A DNA stretch of 64,000 nucleotides from Vicia villosa (GCF_029867415.1 NC_081183.1:30591806-30655805); one strand, 5' to 3'; numbered from the stretch's first letter, positions 11,973 to 24,759 are shown. A program made the numbers and translations. The notes: generated by a model not told the origin, from the letters alone.

Positions 11973-12438
11973 TTCTCTAATTAACATTAGTGTTTCACAA
12001 AATCGCACAATCAAATAAGCTTCACTAATTCATTTTATGTATCATCAATCTATCATTATATATGTGATCATATAGGTTGTCGTGACGTTGGTCTTTACAC
12101 AAAATCACAAATTTAATATAATAAATGGTGAGTGGTACCTAGCAGTATATCAATACTACCCAAGTCACAAAAATGTCATGTGATCATACTAAACCTTTAT
12201 GTGATAATGTTCATGTGTATAATTACCCTTTTCCCTCATGTCTAGATTGAACACATGACATATAATGTGTCACCCTTGTCTAGTTCAATATTGGACCCTT
12301 AGACATTTATTTTGTTACGCATGATGGAAAATTTTCATCTAGGTCACTCATGTCCCTCAATATGATTTGGTGGAGTACTCGTGAACAATATTATAGTCAC
12401 CCTGTTACAAACAAAATTTGAACGACAACAAAGTACCA
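11973..12438. other. Non-coding sequence, probably old TE remnant
   Basis: No open frame and no clear terminal repeats. It is bounded on the right by the TGTAACGCCC terminus of the next LTR. Confidence 0.4.
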
Positions 12439-13411
12439 TGTAACGCCCGGAAAAATAGTTATTTGCTTAATTTAGACATTTGGGATGTTTATTGAAATTT
12501 TCACATTTTGGGACGATTTAGTCGGTATTAGTTCGGGATAGAGGATCGACATTTAATCAAAGATTTTAATATTTTTAGCATTAGAAATATTAATGAGCTA
12601 ATATTTAGCGTTTTGGAGATTTTCCGAGTAATTAAGATTAGACCGAAAATATGAGACATTGAGTAATAAGTCGTTATATTAAAATAATAGAATTTTATTT
12701 TAATGAAATATAAGTGGTAGTATTATTTTTACATTAAGTGTAGAAATTAATTTGGGCTTATATTATGGTATCTTTAAGTATGAAGGGGTGTATTTTATTA
12801 GGCCCATTATGAAATAGTGACTAAGTGGTGGTGGTCTTTTTTTTTTTTTGTCATTTGAGAAGTAGTGACATATAGAGAAGAGAGGAAACCGAGAAAGAAA
12901 GAAAAGAAGAAATAGAGAAAGAGGATTAAGGTTGTGAAGAGGAGAAGAAGGAGATCCAAAATGTTGCTCTAAAGTGTCATTTTTCTCCAATTTTTCATTG
13001 AAACTTTTTAGAGATGCACTCAATCCAAGGTAAGAGAGGATTCTTTCTACCTAAATGGGAATATGATGGATTGTATGTGGGTTAGGGTATTGATTAGTCA
13101 TTGTATTGTGTTGAATTTGTTTCTGTTCTGGTTGAAATTGCTGCTGAAATTGAAAATATAAAAAAAAAATTGTGCGTGGTAGAGACAAAAGGAAGTGGGG
13201 GATGTTGCGCCTGGGTGACGTCCGGCAATGGAAGCCGTGACGGTCAACACATGTACCATATAGCCATATCATTTTTTTGTTTCATCGCTACTTACCCATT
13301 GTTTTGTTTGTTTGCGTTACTGTTCCATGTATACGCATGTTTGTTCTGTTTTCATGTTCTATGCTAATATTTAATGAAATTATATAATGAAAAATAGAAC
13401 CATAGTTATTA

Positions 13412-13776
13412 GACCATGTACAATGGTTTCAACACTCAACACCCACTTTTTCAACTCCCAACACTCCACATCATTTTCTCTTTCTTCCACCTAATAACTC
13501 AACACTCATTCAACTTTTACCCTCTCCAATGAATTTTCACTCAACACCCTCCCCGCCACTTTTTATTTTCATATTCTTATTTAAATTTTATTTTTATTTT
13601 TATGATTACATCTGCTGCCATTCATCTGCTGCCATGTGTCCCCTGCGTCAGCCTCAATTGTGTTGAGTTTTCTCAACACCTCTCTCTTCCAGCACACACT
13701 CAACACCTCTCTCAACACCCATTGGAGGGGATTTCGCATGTTGAGTTCAAACTCAACAAACCCATTGCACATGGTC
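13412..13776. mobile_element. Tourist-like (PIF/Harbinger-type) MITE, 365 bp
   Basis: Terminal inverted repeats GACCATGTACAATGG and CCATTGCACATGGTC match at 14 of 15 positions. The element is flanked by TTA at 13409-13411 and TTA at 13777-13779, the 3 bp TSD typical of PIF/Harbinger. The interior has many CTCAACAC motifs in both halves. No transposase is encoded, so it is non-autonomous. Confidence 0.82.
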
Positions 13777-15129
13777 TTAAGTGAAAGGTAATTGAAATAG
13801 TGAAATATTTAAATGTGGACATGTTAAGCCATAGCATTTTGCTTTCATTTTTTTTATGCAGTATTCCAATGTGCTATGAAGATATATATAATGGTATATG
13901 ACAACAATAATTATGAGATGAAAAGTAATTGAAAACAAAGTAAGCTTAACAAAGTGTAAATCAAAACAGTCCCGTTTCATTGAAATAACTGAATTAAGCG
14001 GTATAATTAGTTGTCCGGAATTTGATGAAAATTTACGTGGTAGCTAAGTTTACTTAGTAGATTAACGTCGTGGTGTTATTTTGTTGAAATTGTGATATTT
14101 TACGAATCGACCGAAATTGTGTTTGATTTAAATATTCTTTATAAATAAATGTTGGTTTTGTGATGGAAATTGACACAAATTTTAGGAATAGAATATAATG
14201 GAATTGAAATTAAATAGTGTGACATTAATCGGTTGATTAAATTAAATAGTAGAATTAATTTCAATAATTCTAATTAATTGGAATATACTTAGACTTGGAT
14301 AGATTATTCGGTTTATCAGTAAATTACGGTATCTTGAGAATTTGACCGTAATCGTGATTTGGTTGAATATTTATGTTGAGAATAATATATTGCTATGCTA
14401 ATGATGTTGTCTTGATAAATAATATTATGTCTAATTGAATTAGTTGATAATTGGAAGTTGATTCGATTTACTTGATAAATTAGCATGTTGAGATTATCTT
14501 ACGAATTGATCGAAAATTATGGTTTTGATTTGGATGACTTTGTTAATATGTGAAATTGAGTAATTGTGCCGATGTGTCGAAGAGTGATGATAATTGTAAT
14601 AATCTTGATGATATGCGAATTGTATATTTGTGACGATTTTGTTAATACATGAAGTTGTATGTTTGTTGTGATATGTCGAAGCATGAGGATATATATGTAA
14701 TGACTTGTTTATATGAGAAGTTGTATAATTGAGATGATGTGTCGAAACATGACGATGTTTTGTGATGACTTGTAATACGTGATATTGTATATATTTGTGA
14801 TGATGATTTTGTGACTAAGTGAAGATGAAATATTATGATGACGTGAATTACCTCGTATAGATGGTAATTGATTGTGATATAGGCTTATGCCTCGTAACGA
14901 TATGTGATTGTGATGAGTATGCTGTATTGTCTTGTTTGTCGAGTCACATTTCATATGCATACTCTGTGACGGCCTGGATTGGCAAACTAGTGATGGAGGC
15001 TTATGCCTTGTGCCTCTGAATTAGGCAATTGGTGACGGGGCTAAAGCTCTGATTGGTACCACATGCATATGCACAGTTGAGCCGCATTAGAGTCGTTGTC
15101 CGTTGTTGTTAGTTGGAGTGGTTGATTGT

Positions 15130-15345
15130 GCATTGCGATGCTTATATGACGATATAGATGCTTCTACGTTGACTTGTTGAAAATGCTTATATATTGATAA
15201 TGACGCTTATATGTTGACTTGTTGAAGATGCCTATATGATGATATTGATGATTATATATTGACTTATTGAAGACGCCTATGTGTTGACTTGTTGATGATG
15301 CTTATATGATGACCTGTCGAATATGTTTATATGTTGATATCATGA
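15130..15345. repeat. Degenerate tandem repeat inside LTR
   Basis: Units of roughly 30-45 bp combine GATGCTTATATGATGA-like and TTGACTTGTTGAAGA-like parts, repeated about five to six times with substitutions. It lies in the U3/R part of the Tekay-type LTR. Confidence 0.5.
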
Positions 15346-15596
15346 CTATTCATTGATGATGTTCTTTGTGCCGTTTATGTTAATGTTGCATGAGGCGGTG
15401 ATTCATTTATATTCTTTACCTAATATATGATTTATCATGATCCTATTCATATAGTTTGATATCTCACCCTTTCTGCTGATATTTCCCCTACCATGAGAAA
15501 TGGGCAGGTACTCAAGTATAGCTGTGGAAGTTTGTGGCTTCATCGAGTCCTGTTGGTATGTCGCTCTGATACGTAGCACTTGGGGGGGGTCGTTTA

Positions 15597-17440
15597 TGTA
15601 ACACCCTTCTAAACCCCGCGACAATTTTTAAACAATTATATCAGAGTAAAACATAAACACAAGGGTGCCACAATTATATAAAATAAATAAACCAATCATG
15701 GTCAAGTCATGCTTCATCAGGAAACGGTTCACCAAATCGTAATTATGTTTATCACAGCGGAATAAGAAACATTATCAAATACATCCAATGGAATCATAAT
15801 CCAACATCAATAAAGTAGATTAATTTCATAAAAACTCTATAACTATCGTCCCCCAGTGTTACAGATCAGAGCATGACCGACACGACCCAACATAAACGGA
15901 TAAACTCTATGAGTCATCCTCACCAAGCACTAATGCCGCTACTCCTCAATCTGAAAATGACAACATGTAAGGGTGAGTCTCATTCTCAATTAGTAAATAT
16001 TATGCAATCCATAAGCAACAAGCATCATAATATACCGTTCACCCAATTATACATATTCAGATTCACATCCATTATTAATTCACACAATAATAGATTACAA
16101 CACACACTACAGAAATCCATACAATCATATTATGACAGAATGCATATGACACAACTGACACTATGAATGTGGTACCAATAAACCGTGGAATCAATCCATC
16201 TAACCGATCTACGCCTCATCGAGATACGGCCCACCGACACAATTTCCACACAATGGGAAATATGTCCACCAACGATCCAAACATCACCGGGATCCAACAT
16301 CAATACATATGAATGAATGAAACACATATAACATACTTAAAACACACCGAATCACGATGAACAACTCATCTCAACACCACATCACCGAATAAGTATGTAC
16401 ATGTTTTCAACATCATTCAAATAGTCATGCATCCATCACAATCATAATAACAAATCACAACCAATTCATCATCACATCAAACACATTGTCACACCTATCT
16501 CATATGCACACAATGTTCAATTCTCATCAAGTAATTAACTCGAGTTTTTAAAGAAATAAAGTCGGATAATACCAATATTCATCATTCATCATATAAAACA
16601 TTTAATTACTTGCACAACGCCCAAAACGGCACTAAGAAATGATACACGGATCAAAAGATACGTTATTTTGAAGTTTGGAAAAATTCACACACAGCAAGGT
16701 TCGCTCAGCGGAGCAAGATAGAAGCGAAATCCTTCAGACCCCCGCTCAGCGGATCTCAAGCGACGTCAAACAGGAGCGAACTACGTTGGGACCTCCGCTC
16801 AGCGGACCCCCCTCCGCTCAGCGGACCTGCGATTTTAGCAAACCCCAAGTCTGCGACAGACCCTGCGATTTCACTCCCTTTTCACCCAAAAACGAATCCA
16901 AACATCACATACAGGCATATAATCATCATACATTCAATTATACACCATAAAACATCATCCAAACTCATTATTAACCAATTAGTTCACACAATTATCATCA
17001 ATTCAATCCAATTATAACACCCTAACCTAACAATCCCAATATCTAATTGAACCAAACCATACATCAATCTACCTATCACCTAAGATCACATAAGAGATAC
17101 TAAAAGGAGGAGTCCCCCCTTACCTCGATGAATTTCTTGAATGCTCTCCTTCCGGTTTCACGTTCTTGCCTCTTTCTCTTTTCTTGCTCTTTTCACGTGT
17201 TCTTCTTTTCTCCCCAAATGGTTCCTTTTTTCTTATTTTATGAAAAATAAAATAAAATAAATTAACCACAACTTAGTAAAAGGCCTAACTAATTAGCACC
17301 CCTCTTTTACTATCACCACACCATAAGCCCAATAGCTCTTACTCCCTCATTTTCCAATTAAATCCAATTTAAATTCTAAAATTCCAATTATTTAATTTAA
17401 ATCCAAATTAAATTAATAAACTGAAATTATGGGTGTTACA
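15597..17440 (-). repeat. 3' LTR of the Tekay-type element (1844 bp)
   Basis: On the plus strand it begins TGTAACACCC and ends GGGTGTTACA, perfect inverted ends. It matches the partial 5' LTR at 46270-46849 almost exactly over 578 bp. The repeated CCGCTCAGCGGA palindrome near 16740-16825 is a feature of its interior. The ORFs that can be read in it are not protein genes. Confidence 0.9.
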
Positions 17441-17456
17441 ACTCTCCCCCACTAAA
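17441..17456 (-). other. Polypurine tract of the Tekay-type element
   Basis: On the minus strand AGTGGGGGAGAGT abuts the 3' LTR terminus, the position and composition of a plus-strand primer. Confidence 0.8.
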
Positions 17457-17482
17457 AGAGTTTTCGTCCTCGAAAACATACC

Positions 17483-18311
17483 TTAGACGAAAAGTTCCGG
17501 GTAAGAGTCCTTCATCTGGCTCTCTAACTCCCATGTAACATTTCCACCGGCTGGTCCTCCCCAAACCACTTTCACCGTTGCTATATCTTTACCTCGCAAC
17601 TGCTTCACTTTACGATCTTCAATCCTCATAGGTAACGTCTCTACAGTCAGATTATCTCGTACCTGTATATCATCTACTTGAATCTCATGAGACGGATCCG
17701 CAATGTATTTCCTCAACTGAGATACGTGGAACACATCATGCAAATTAGCGAGTGCAGGCGGTAAAGCAACCTGATAAGCAACCTTTCCAATCTTCTTAGT
17801 AATCTGAAATGGACCAATGAAACGCGGAGTTAACTTCTTCGACTTCAAAGCTCTCCCAATGCCAGTCATCGGAGTAACCCGCATGAATACATGATCTCCT
17901 TCCTTAAATTCAATATCCTTCCTTCTTTTGTCATGGTAACTCTTCTGGCGACTCTGAGAAGCTCTCATCTTTTCCTGAATCATCTTGATCTTTTCTGTAG
18001 TTTGTTGCACAATCTCCGGTCCAACCACCGTATTTTCTCCAAATTCGTACCAACACAAAGGTGTTCTACATCTCCTACCATACAATGCTTCAAACGGAGC
18101 CATACCAATACTCGAATGATAACTATTGTTGTAGGTAAACTCAACCAAAGGTAAATAACTATCCCAAGCACCACCTTTTTCTAATACACAAGCTCATAGC
18201 AAATCCTCTAACGATTGAATCGTCCTCTCCGTCTGACCATCTGTCTACGGGTGATAAGCAAAACTCAACCTCAATTTAGTACCCAAGGCTTCCTGCAATC
18301 CTGTCCGAAAC
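17483..18311 (-). pseudogene. Tekay-type integrase C-terminus with chromodomain, broken
   Basis: The minus strand encodes the end of integrase: the second half of the catalytic core (LVEFTYNNSYHSSIGMAPFE, PFEALYGRRCRTP), the GPY/F-like segment (KLTPRFIGPFQI), and a C-terminal chromodomain-like region (RKVKQLRGKDIATVKVVWGG ... WELESQ) ending at 17483. Upstream of 18148 there are two nonsense codons in otherwise conserved sequence. One is a TAG where Gln is expected in the HPQTDGQ motif, and the other is a TGA before ACVLEKG. Both fit C-to-T change. The chromodomain is the diagnostic feature of chromoviruses and is thought to steer integration to heterochromatin. Confidence 0.88.
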
Positions 18312-19484
18312 TGTTGAAAGTATTTGTGGGTAAATATTTTCGGTAATATATCGTATCCACAGGGATTGGTAAATATCACTGCCGTTCTATAGTTGTTTAT
18401 TTTGAGTGAGAAAAAGTAATTGGATTTGTTTTATGATTCTAATATTGTCAAATCTAAATAATAATAAGAATGCAAATAATGAGAATTTGTTAACGATTAA
18501 GGAAATATGTTGAGCTTTTAGGGTTCATCAACCTATTCCTATACAACTTATGGATTAATTCACAATTGAACAATCATTTGAACTATTATCTTCACTTATC
18601 CTCAAATATGATTCCATGTCTGCAAACTAAATTAGATAACCTTTACCGGTATGAGATTCGATCTCTCCAAATATCAATAACGATAATAGTAATTAGGAAT
18701 GATAATTATGAAAACCCAATCACAATTCCATCTCTGCAAATTGCAATTGAATCAATATAGTAACCTAGGGCAAAAGTAAAAATCCTCTCTTTCGATCAAG
18801 GATTCAACAATGATGTAAATTAAAAGCAAGGTTTCTTATTGATAATAAAATTCAAACAATTGTTCATAGGAAAGAATCAATGGTATTGTATATTCATAGG
18901 TTAACTACTACCTTAAACTCAACAAGAGGAATTTAGCTCTCCATAAACATGATGAACACACAAGAATCAATGGAGGGATTCATCTTCATCAACGGAATGT
19001 CTTCAATGGGTAAAGATTTGGCCTTCGATTGTTGTTCTCGGCTTCAAACTCAGAATGCTCTCCTAATTTTGCTCACAAAACAATACTCCTCTTCACTTGG
19101 AAGCTAGGGCTTCTATTTATAAGTTTTGGGCTTTTAACGCCGAGGCCGCGGCGCGGCAACGGAAGTGCGCGGCGCGATCACAAACAGAGACTTTGGCGCG
19201 GCGCTGGCTAGAACTCCCGCGGCGCGCCCTTGTCAAACTTCATCTTTTTGCTTTGCCTTTGATACTTCCAGCTTCCTTTCCTCTTCATGTTTTCCTAAAG
19301 CTCCAGTTCAGCTCTAAACCTGCATCAATAACACCCACAAGTGATTCGATTTGCTTTACACATGAACTAAACCTTTTCAGTTCAATTCTCACTAAAAACC
19401 TGTGGATCTATCACAATTTGCATTAGTTTAGAGAAGAAATCACTTATATTAACACATGAATTTACCATTAATTTACTCCTAACA
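18312..19484 (-). mobile_element. Athila/Diaspora-like solo LTR (1173 bp) inserted in integrase
   Basis: On the minus strand it begins TGTTAGGAG and ends TTTCAACA. Near the end it has AATCCCTGTGGATACGATAT, a hallmark of Athila-group LTR ends preceding the Asp-type PBS. A TATA box (minus TATAAATAG) lies at about 19114-19122, and there is a GC-rich block at 19138-19230. It lies between integrase codons of the chromovirus. The flanking 5-mers GAAAC and AGAAC agree only partly, so the TSD is degenerate or the edges are off by a base. There is no internal domain or second LTR, hence a solo LTR. Assignment to Athila is from memory of LTR ends. Confidence 0.7.
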
Positions 19485-19505
19485 AGAACTTAGAAGTAAA
19501 TCTTG
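19485..19505 (-). pseudogene. 21-bp sliver of Tekay-type integrase between two insertions
   Basis: On the minus strand it encodes the residues after DRDPR (FTSKF). The first five bases (TCTTG on plus, 19501-19505) are also the left copy of the Ogre TSD. Confidence 0.8.
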
Positions 19506-20126
19506 TGTCGCGGGCGAAAAATCGTTTTGTTCCTCTTTTTTGTGGGATGAGACACCTGATGCCTTCTTTGGGCTCGAGTGCTCATAAAAAATGATTTTTC
19601 TTTTGTATCGACCAAACTTTTTATTGTTTCCAAAAGAGGAAAAGGAAAAAAGCTGCAATAACCTAAAAAGTGGGGGAGAGATTCCGGGTAAGAGGGTTGG
19701 TTATACGAAGGGAAGGTATTAGCACCCAACGTATCTATAGTACTCTATAGGTTTCTTTGTTTTGTTTATTCCATTCTTGTTGTGGTGGAGGTTCTTGTGA
19801 AAAAGAGGTGGGACCTAAGGTGTTTGTTTGATTATGCTCGCAAAGATCATCGCGATCCTCTGCATACATATCCCTTAGAGGGAATCAGAGCATCTGTAGC
19901 TCGGGGTCTACGGGTGCTAAGGTTTGAATGGTTTTTTTGTTTTGTTTTGCTCGCCAAGGATCGACCTTGTGCCTACGTATTCTCAAAGGGATGTTGAGAA
20001 AGTCAGAGCAATCGTAGTTCCCACTTATGCTAGTGGAAGCAAAGGAAAATAGACAAATGTCGTCTAAATGCTAGATGTATCTAATCTATATCATCACATA
20101 CATCTGTTTGATTTTTGTTTGTTTAA

Positions 20127-20328
20127 CCAGCCTTGTGGCAAAAACTTTCAATGAAGTCAGCCTTGTGACAAAAAGTTTTGATTAATCAGCCAGCCTTGTG
20201 GCAAAAGTTTCAATGAAGTCAGCCTTGTGACAAAAACATTGATTAATCATCCAGTACGGTGGTAAAACAGTTTGATTGATTAGCCAGCCTTGTGGCAAAA
20301 AGTTTGATTGATTAGCCAGACTTGTGGC
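20127..20328 (-). repeat. Octaloop hairpin array, 3' LTR copy
   Basis: Seven spaced units carry the motif AGCCTTGT (plus strand) closed by a short stem: GCC-AGCCTTGT-GGC alternates with GTC-AGCCTTGT-GAC. The middle stem base pair changes on both sides together. Two further units have loop variants (AGACTTGT, AGTACGGT). Spacing is about 25-35 bp with (A)n and TTTGATT linkers. It is not CRISPR: no uniform repeat or spacer lengths. Confidence 0.6.
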
Positions 20329-20467
20329 AAAAAAGTTTGATTGATTGATTGTTTGTGATGATATATAAGAGATACTCCTAGCATAGAGATGAAAAATGTC
20401 TAATCTCCTAGGGTATTTGTTTGGATATTGGGGGATGCTTATAAGAAGCCCGTGGGTCCTTGTACGA

Positions 20468-20715
20468 AGCCCAAGAGGAGGCTATCCGAGGGTCCTTGCA
20501 TTGTAAGCCCAAGAGAAGGCTATGGGAGGGACAATCCAGGGTCCTTGCATTGTAAGCCCAAGAGGAGGCTATGGGAGAGTCACTCGTTTGTACAAAGCCC
20601 AAGGGGAGGCATGGTATAGTTGGTTTGAGCTCTTAGAGCGATTTCACCGGGAAACCATACTCTATGTCCTAACCTAAACTAGGGAGATTCTTTGCACGAA
20701 GCCCAATAGGAGGCT
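20468..20715 (-). repeat. AGCC/GGCT octaloop hairpins, 3' LTR copy
   Basis: Five units AGCC-CAAGAGGA-GGCT (plus strand), with loop variants CAAGAGAA, CAAGGGGA and CAATAGGA. They are separated by sequence rich in GGGTCCTTG. The fourth unit ends GGCA, shortening its stem. Confidence 0.55.
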
Positions 20716-21327
20716 ATGGGGAACCTAGTGTTGTACTAAGTTGAATAAGTATATATAACACAATCACACATATGAACAAGTACGAACAAATATGAACAAG
20801 TACATGAACAAATATGAACAGTTATATGAACAGTTATATATGACAAAGTGTGCGTGTATAATGGAGTTTATGAAGGAAATATACCTGTAAGCATGCTCCA
20901 TTTGTATACACGGGGCTCGGGACTCATACTCGGGGAGAGGCCCACTTGAGTTTATTCAAAGTTATGTAAACAGGTATTTACAAAGGGGCTTGGGACTTAT
21001 ACCTACATGGAGGCCCATGGTATTTTTTGGGAAGATTTAAAGAAACCTTCGTTTTTTGATTGTTATTCAAAGTTGAAAAAAACAGATTGATTGAGATATG
21101 TACAAAAGGCGTACAATGAAATACCTAATTTCATGTACTGGAACGGGTATGTACAAAAGGGGCTTGGGACTTATACCTACGTGGAGGCCCCCGGTATTTT
21201 TATAAAAAACATGGTTGATTGTTTTATTTACAGACGCGAGGTTTGAAAAACCGTTTGAAAGTTTTTTTTGTTTGAGTTTTCTGTACAAAGAAAAACTGTA
21301 TAAAAGAAAAAAAGAGTAGGTCTTATA

Positions 21328-21681
21328 CTCTCTAATATTCGAGAGGCCCCTGTTTTATTTTCATAAAACAGGGTGGATGATTTTGAAAAAAGATGTGAGA
21401 TTTATTGTTTTAAAAACTGTTTGGAAGTTATTGTTTTCTGAAAGAAATTTTCTGTACAAAGAAAAACTGTATAAAGAAAAGGAAAGGGACTTATACTCTC
21501 TAATATTCGAGAGGCCCCTGTTTTATTTTCATAAAACAGGGTGGATGATTTTGAAAAAAGATGTGAGATTTATTGTTTTAAAAACTGTTTGGAAGTTATT
21601 GTTTTTTGAAAGAAATTTTCTGTACAAAGAAAAACTGTATAAAGAAAAGGAAAGGGACTTATACTCTCTAATATTCGAGAG
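21328..21681 (-). repeat. 168-bp tandem duplication with strong hairpins, 3' LTR copy
   Basis: Two tandem copies of 168 bp plus a partial third. Each carries an 18-nt hairpin CTCTC-TAATATTC-GAGAG, and two carry an 11-bp stem CCCTGTTTTAT/ATAAAACAGGG with a TTTC loop. The plus-strand ORF across it repeats 56 residues because 168 is divisible by three; it is not a gene. Confidence 0.75.
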
Positions 21682-23167
21682 GCCCCACTTCGCTTTGAAA
21701 ATCAATTGATCAATTAAAAAGATTTAATCAATAGTTTCAAAAAGAAATGGTTTATCGTCTTTGAAAAGAATCGCGATCGCTCGTCTCAAAACGATTTGAA
21801 TTTTGAAAGAAGTTAGTTTAATCATGATAAGAAAAAAGATTATACTTAATTAACACTTAGATGATTAGGGTTTGCTCAAAAAATTATTTACAAGTGATTA
21901 AGTTTGAAAATCAAATGAAAAATAATATTTAAAAGTATTAAAAATACTTAAAAATAAGTCATTTTAAACCTATTTAAAAATGTATCAAATAAATATTTTT
22001 TGATGATTTTTTTTGATATTCTTAAAATATATGTGTTAAACAAGAAGTGTGTAGAAAATGAATGAAAAATGAATTAATTTGATGTGTTAAATAATTAAAT
22101 GAAGTTGTGTAAAAAAATTGAAGGAAAATAGTGATAAAAAAAATGTTTTGGCCCCCATGAGTGTTGAACTCGCGCCCTCTCTCTCAAAACTCAAAAACTT
22201 AACCAACCAGACCACGCGCGTGGTCTGTTAATCTCTTGCAATGAATTGAATATATTTTGAATCAAGTTCCTAAGTTCAGTTTCAAAATTTGGCGCCAAGA
22301 ACACAACCCCCAAATTGAATTTGAAAATTCTGAAAACTGGATTGTTTTGATCAAGTAGATAGTCTATCTTGCTCGGTTTTGGACGAGGAACACAATGGTA
22401 TCACTTAATTGCATTTATTTTCACTCTAAGATCATTAATTTTCTGATGAACACGGAGAACCCTAATCTTATGTTTCAATCTAAAATTGTGTATAATTGAT
22501 GAATTGTGCAATTGATTGAGGGCTATTGATCAGTGATAGTGCAGAAACAAGATAGCAACTCAATTTTTCATTTATGATGCATGTATGTATGAGTTTGAAG
22601 TTCATAGCACTTACCTTCAAAAACGGCCAAGCTGGGATTCGAATTCTGCAATAGAGGTGTTACAGAAGTTGTTTGATGATCTGGATAGCTTCAATGGACC
22701 ATATGGAAGGTGTCTGGATGCTTGGAGTGGATTGAAAACATCTGGATCAGTTGGTGGAACCCGATCTGCAGTTGCTTCAAGTATGAATCGAGCTTGGTGA
22801 TTCTGAAGTTTTTGATTGATGATGAGTGTTGGGATAGTTCATATGTGATATATATGAGGTGTTGGAAGTGTTAGTTTGGACAGATATAGCTTGGTATGGA
22901 TTTTGGCATGATAAGGTTCAATATATGCAAATATGGAAGTGAGGTAGTGATTTTGAGTTTTGAGGTGTTTTTGGGTGTATGAGTGATTCAAACACATCCC
23001 ATATGGTGTTTATGGTTTGCTAGAATCATCACTTTGGCCATAGCTTCAAGGATTTGGAGGTTGACATTTCTACCTCTTTGAAACTTAAGAAACTTGCATT
23101 CTAAGAAAGAAGAGAGAAAACCTATAATTGTGAGGTTTTGGTGTGATTTGAAGAGTGATTTGCATCT

Positions 23168-23177
23168 CTATTTATAG
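23168..23177 (-). promoter_or_regulatory. TATA box of the Ogre 3' LTR
   Basis: Minus-strand CTATAAATAG, identical to the copy at 41025-41034. From this LTR it would drive transcription outward into the flanking chromovirus and Athila-like LTR. Confidence 0.6.
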
Positions 23178-24759
23178 GCCAAGAGTTCTGAACTCAGACC
23201 TTTGCAAGTTGATCAAGAATTGGTGATTTGGCTTAAGAGATAAAAAAGAATCTTTTACATTTAATGCAAAATGGTTAAAGTGACCAAACCATGGTTAAAA
23301 CTCTAGCTTCTTATCCTCTTCCATTCTGATCTCAAATCAGAAAAATATCTCCAATTATTGCCTCTATGCATCATTATTTGGATCATTTGGCAAATTGGCT
23401 CATAATTTAGTGAAAATGGCATGAAATTTCAAGTGAAAAGTTCACCAATGTCAAAATTCAAAACCATAGCTACACTTCAAATTTTTTCATGCTCTTGGAC
23501 ATTTTGGAAAGCTCATATTACACACTTCAAAACCCTAGTTGAAAGTTTCTTCAAGATCCTTAAGGAAGTGGGTGAAAAAGATCCATGAACTTTGAAGAAA
23601 GTGAGATTTTAAGTGCATTTTTCAAAAGATGCCAACTTTGAAGCTCCATATCTCTTAAATGGTTGATCTTATGAAAAACAATTATATGTGTCAAAGTTTT
23701 TTATTGGATCAAAATCTACAACTTTCATGTTGGAAGTTTTTTTCAGTTTGTAGGTGAAATTTTGAGAAATTCCCTTCCAAAGTTTGGGAAAAACCATTGA
23801 AAAACACTTAGAATTTTTCTAAGTATGGAAAGTCAAACTTTTGACTTTTTGATTCTTGATTGATTTTCTTGATTTTTCTTGATCAAATGACTTCATATAT
23901 CATATATTGATGATTCAAAACTTCAAAAGTCATGGTTGACCAAAATTCCCCAAAAGTCAATGGTAATCTTGTACAGTTGACTTTTTCAGACGAATCGCGT
24001 TTCTGGAGATTTCAAATGAAACAGGCTATCCTCACCATATGAATGGTATGAATGGATCATATTGAAGCATTAGAGGATATTGAGCCATGGTTTGAGTTGT
24101 GACACCATGTCCTGATTAAAAAGTCAGCTATTCAGTGAATTAGGTCAAAAACCCTAATTGTCGAACATATGAAATTGATGACTGTGGATCTTGAATTGAG
24201 ATGTAATTTCCATTGTATATTGTCATAGGGATTATTTGAGGATGATTGAAATCTTTGATTGGCTTCCTGGGGGGTTTTTAGGGTTTCCCAAATGTGATCC
24301 CTGATTTCAGTCCCTGATAGTTCAAAACCCTAATCTGATGATTTGAAATTTCTCTGTTGATCAATCCTTGTGTAGGAGATGTTATGAGCCAATGGATTAG
24401 GTCAAAATGATGCACTTGGGGTCTTGAGGTCATGTCCCAAGTCTTAAGATCAAATCCTGAGCAAAAGTCAGGAGTATGCTATCTTCAGTCAAAACCCTAA
24501 TTTGGTTGATTCAGAGCCTTTGAGCTTGTTGAAATGAATCTCTGAGGACCAAATGTTGATTGTTGATGAAGATGATTCATTTGAAATGAAGGGAGAACAA
24601 AACCCTAATTGATTTGTACTTGTACTGATGAGTGATTTCTTGATTAAATCCTGCTGAGTCACAAATAACAAACACAAGCTATGCAATTTGTTAGAGATGC
24701 AGATGATGCATATGCAATGGTATGAGGTGGTATCTTAGGTCAAAAATTGGGGTATGACA

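Larger units (their letters stand above)
12439..15596 (+). mobile_element. Tekay-type gypsy LTR fragment, plus orientation, interrupted at 15597
   Basis: It starts TGTAACGCCCGG, a terminus typical of Tekay/Del chromovirus LTRs. It contains motifs also found inversely in the LTR at 15597-17440, such as GGTACCACATGCATATGCAC near 15055. The far end is not seen: the chromovirus at 15597 has inserted into it, and its remainder would lie beyond the window. No coding region. The Tourist-like MITE at 13412 and a degenerate repeat at 15130-15345 lie inside it. It is the oldest visible layer of the nest. Confidence 0.65.
19506..24759 (-). repeat. Ogre 3' LTR
   Basis: Direct repeat of 37363-42616, same length. 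On the minus strand U3 starts at 24759 (TGTCATACCCC). A TATA box is at 23168-23177. The R/U5 part contains the hairpin arrays described separately (20127-20328, 20468-20715, 21328-21681). Short ORFs inside are not conserved proteins. Confidence 0.95.

Noticed and set aside
20127..20328. CRISPR-like regular repeats
   Set aside because: The genome is a plant; units are hairpin loops with unequal spacing inside an LTR and are duplicated exactly in the other LTR.
21377..21709. 110-aa plus-strand ORF with internal repetition
   Set aside because: The repetition is the 168-bp LTR tandem duplication, a multiple of three. It is antisense to Ogre and has no protein features.
22585..22800. 71-aa ORF present in both Ogre LTRs
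   Set aside because: Identical only because the LTRs are identical; antisense to the element, with no domain.
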